DNA of 30,914 nucleotides from a virus. Shown one piece after another: positions 29,748-30,914 of this stretch. The translations under genes were made by a program, and so were the position numbers. The DNA is taken from IMG/VR virus record IMGVR_UViG_3300042335_000172, positions 1-30,914 of that record; one strand, 5' to 3'. The notes below the pieces were generated by a model. The model searched no databases and was not told the DNA's origin. It saw only the letters and a list, made by a program, of their open reading frames with translations. Each line of letters starts with the position of its first letter. Position 1 is the first letter of the stretch.

Positions 29748-30424
29748 TGTATGAACAGATTGATTGTTTGCCGCACACTTGTTGGATTCGTCGTGAATGT
29801 TCCAGATTGCAGATAGATGTTGTATAATGTTCCAGCGACAATTGGTATATTTAATCCTGTGGCTAGATAGGTGCTTGAGTTAAGTGTTGCTACTCCGTTT
29901 AAATTGTAGCTTACCAATGTTGCAACGCTTGCATTCGCTGTTACATCCCATAGCGACATTGTTGCTCCGCTATGACCTGCTGGTGTTGCTGCGCCTCCGT
30001 TGTAGAACGAAAGGCTTGCTGCAATAATAATTCCATTGCGATGTAAATTAAATTGTCGCCTGTCATAAGTTGTTACAGGGGCGAGGTCGAATATGTTTGA
30101 GAAGTAAGCATTCGTTCCGCCAGCAGCAAGAGTTGTAGACGAGTGGCCCAATGTTACACAATATGTTTTGTCATTAAAAGTGTTCCAGTCCGTAGAAGAA
30201 AGGTATCCAGCGGTAGCTGCGCCTGCTTGGGTGCTGCTAATCGTGGTTGTGCCTGCGGCGGTAGCCGTGGATAATGGCGCAGAGCCTGCGATAAGCTGCG
30301 CGGCAGTTGTATCCCCATTGATAGATGCAATCCCAGCAGATGCAGCACTTAGTGCCTGTAGGATTTCATAGAGTTGATTGTCGGGCGTTAAATCTGTAAA
30401 GCAATCTCTGGATATATCTGCCAT
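29744..30424 (-). CDS. Fibre-like protein with CF..QLYEI motif
   Basis: This 226-residue protein begins with RDCFTDLTPDNQLYEILQAL, the same motif as the 305-residue protein. A low-complexity Ala/Thr/Ser-rich linker follows (AGSAPLSTATAAGTTTISST), then a beta-rich remainder. The TAGYLSSTDWNTFNDKTY segment is common in phage fibres. The start follows a leader ending CTAAAATT. The region upstream (30425-30504) holds a TATCG element and a tRNA-arm-like inverted repeat. Confidence 0.65.
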   Translation of the reverse strand: MADISRDCFTDLTPDNQLYEILQALSAASAGIASINGDTTAAQLIAGSAPLSTATAAGTTTISSTQAGAATAGYLSSTDWNTFNDKTYCVTLGHSSTTLAAGGTNAYFSNIFDLAPVTTYDRRQFNLHRNGIIIAASLSFYNGGAATPAGHSGATMSLWDVTANASVATLVSYNLNGVATLNSSTYLATGLNIPIVAGTLYNIYLQSGTFTTNPTSVRQTINLFIQ

Positions 30425-30446
30425 AATTTTAGATTGTGTGTGCGGT

Positions 30447-30462
30447 GGAGGATCGAACTCCC
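30447..30462 (-). other. tRNA T-arm-like inverted repeat
   Basis: The minus strand reads GGGAG-TTCGATC-CTCC, a stem and 7-nt loop like a TpsiC arm, followed by ACCGCACACACA, which resembles a tRNA 3' end. No D or anticodon arm fits upstream, so it is not an intact tRNA. It might be a tRNA remnant, an att-like site, or chance. Confidence 0.35.
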
Positions 30463-30470
30463 TCGCTGGC

Positions 30471-30484
30471 TATCGTTACCGATA
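30471..30484 (-). repeat. TATCG element, sense loop GUAA, intergenic
   Basis: It lies in the 80-bp gap between the 88-residue and 226-residue genes. The minus strand reads TATCG-GTAA-CGATA. Confidence 0.85.
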
Positions 30485-30504
30485 ATTAGATTTTGTGTTC
30501 CGTT

Positions 30505-30771
30505 CTACACGAAAGTATTCCATGCGGAATCAAGTGCATCCCATTGCTGGGGTTCAGTCAATTGAACAAAGCAGTTCTGGGAAAGATAGTCTGTTGATCC
30601 AATAATTAACTTAAACGCCTCGTAGAACTGATACATTTTCTCTGATTGATTCATCTCAGAGTAGCACCCAATCGAAACGGGATCGCTTAATGTTTCAGAA
30701 TATTGGTTGTAAAGACTGATCAAAAACTGGTAAGACCAGTCCGAGTAAGGTAGGTCGGTGAAGCAAGCCAT
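30505..30771 (-). CDS. Three-repeat protein, CF..motif family
   Basis: This 88-residue protein is almost entirely three repeats of the local motif: ACFTDLPYSDWSYQFLISLY, GCYSEMNQSEKMYQFYEAF and NCFVQLTEPQQWDALDSAW. It has no other domain, so the repeat itself is probably a small structural unit of the virion. The start is preceded by TAACCAGAACACTATT, which resembles the early leader tail. A strong inverted repeat lies upstream (30788-30812). Confidence 0.7.
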   Translation of the reverse strand: MACFTDLPYSDWSYQFLISLYNQYSETLSDPVSIGCYSEMNQSEKMYQFYEAFKLIIGSTDYLSQNCFVQLTEPQQWDALDSAWNTFV

Positions 30772-30787
30772 AATAGTGTTCTGGTTA

Positions 30788-30812
30788 GGCGGGAGATTTA
30801 ACGCCTCCCGCC
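30788..30812. other. Intergenic hairpin without T-run
   Basis: GGCGGGAG (30788-30795) pairs with CTCCCGCC (30805-30812) around a 9-nt loop, between the last minus-strand gene and the next. On the minus strand it is followed by TAACCAGAACAC, like the tail of leader 1 in the early operon. It might be a related leader hairpin. Confidence 0.65.
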
Positions 30813-30820
30813 CGATTGGA

Positions 30821-30914
30821 TTAGTAGTAAACGCCTACGACATAGGCATTCACAAGCAAAGCACCAACGCGCCCGCCTGTATCAGCACCGGAAGCGACAT
30901 CAGGTCCAGCATTC
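30821..30914 (-). CDS. C-terminal end of a structural gene (partial)
   Basis: The minus-strand frame entering at the window edge reads NAGPDVASGADTGGRVGALL, then VNAYVVGVYY and a stop at 30821-30823. The Gly/Val/Ala-rich end is like that of capsid or decoration proteins, but 30 residues cannot settle this. Confidence 0.55.
   Translation of the reverse strand, partial: NAGPDVASGADTGGRVGALLVNAYVVGVYY

Noticed and set aside
30425-30504. Intact tRNA gene
   Set aside because: Only a T-arm-like part fits; no D arm, anticodon arm or matching acceptor 5' strand is present.
1-30914. CRISPR array
   Set aside because: The repeats are short palindromes at irregular distances of hundreds to thousands of bases, with no regular spacers. 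The RecB-like nuclease lacks other Cas genes.

Overview
This window is part of a tailed-phage (or prophage) genome. It has tightly packed genes with many ATGA or TAATG junctions, a structural and lysis block on the minus strand, and a replication/recombination block. An open tail-nozzle-like protein, small internal-virion-like proteins and one giant 2925-residue protein suggest a short-tailed (podovirus-like) virion. No terminase or portal is visible; the genes cut by the two window ends show that the genome continues on both sides. The host cannot be fixed. One sigma70-like promoter and several Shine-Dalgarno starts argue for an ordinary bacterial host, but many starts have A-rich leaders without a Shine-Dalgarno.

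Layout. (1) 1-5032, plus strand: a run of small, mostly unrecognised proteins ending in an SNF2-like helicase. Five of the gaps carry the same two-hairpin RNA leader. (2) 5037-5083: a bidirectional terminator between convergent operons. (3) 5098-8334, minus strand: a DNA-handling operon with a PD-(D/E)XK (RecB-like) nuclease, an OB-fold ssDNA-binding-like protein, two putative DNA-binding proteins and a small acidic protein. It appears to be driven by a TTGACA/TATCTT promoter at about 8343-8370. (4) 8501-21172, minus strand: giant virion protein, two internal-virion-like proteins, a cupin-like protein, a tail/adaptor-like protein and a 50-residue protein. (5) 21204-25937: nozzle and fibre proteins. 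(6) 25982-27840: metallophosphoesterase, amidase, lipoprotein and two small membrane proteins (lysis). (7) 27840-30771: receptor/fibre-like proteins sharing a short repeated CF...LT...QLYEI motif. (8) 30821-30914: the tail of one further minus-strand gene.

The most notable signal is a dispersed element, TATCG-(4 or 5 nt)-CGATA, which I found 20 times in 30.9 kb. About 0.06 copies would be expected by chance with equal base frequencies. It occurs in gaps, next to start codons, next to the terminator, over a promoter, and inside genes in two reading phases. Fourteen copies have a non-palindromic spacer. In 13 of these the transcribed strand reads NNAA or NNNAA (GUAA, GCAA, UCAA, GUAAA and so on), so as RNA they form 5-6 bp hairpins with GNRA-like or UNNA-like loops. 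This suggests a boxB-like RNA signal, possibly for antitermination or mRNA control, although a DNA operator role is also possible. In the early operon the element is built into a larger two-hairpin leader whose stems differ in sequence but keep pairing. One leader has lost the TATCG core and kept the structure.
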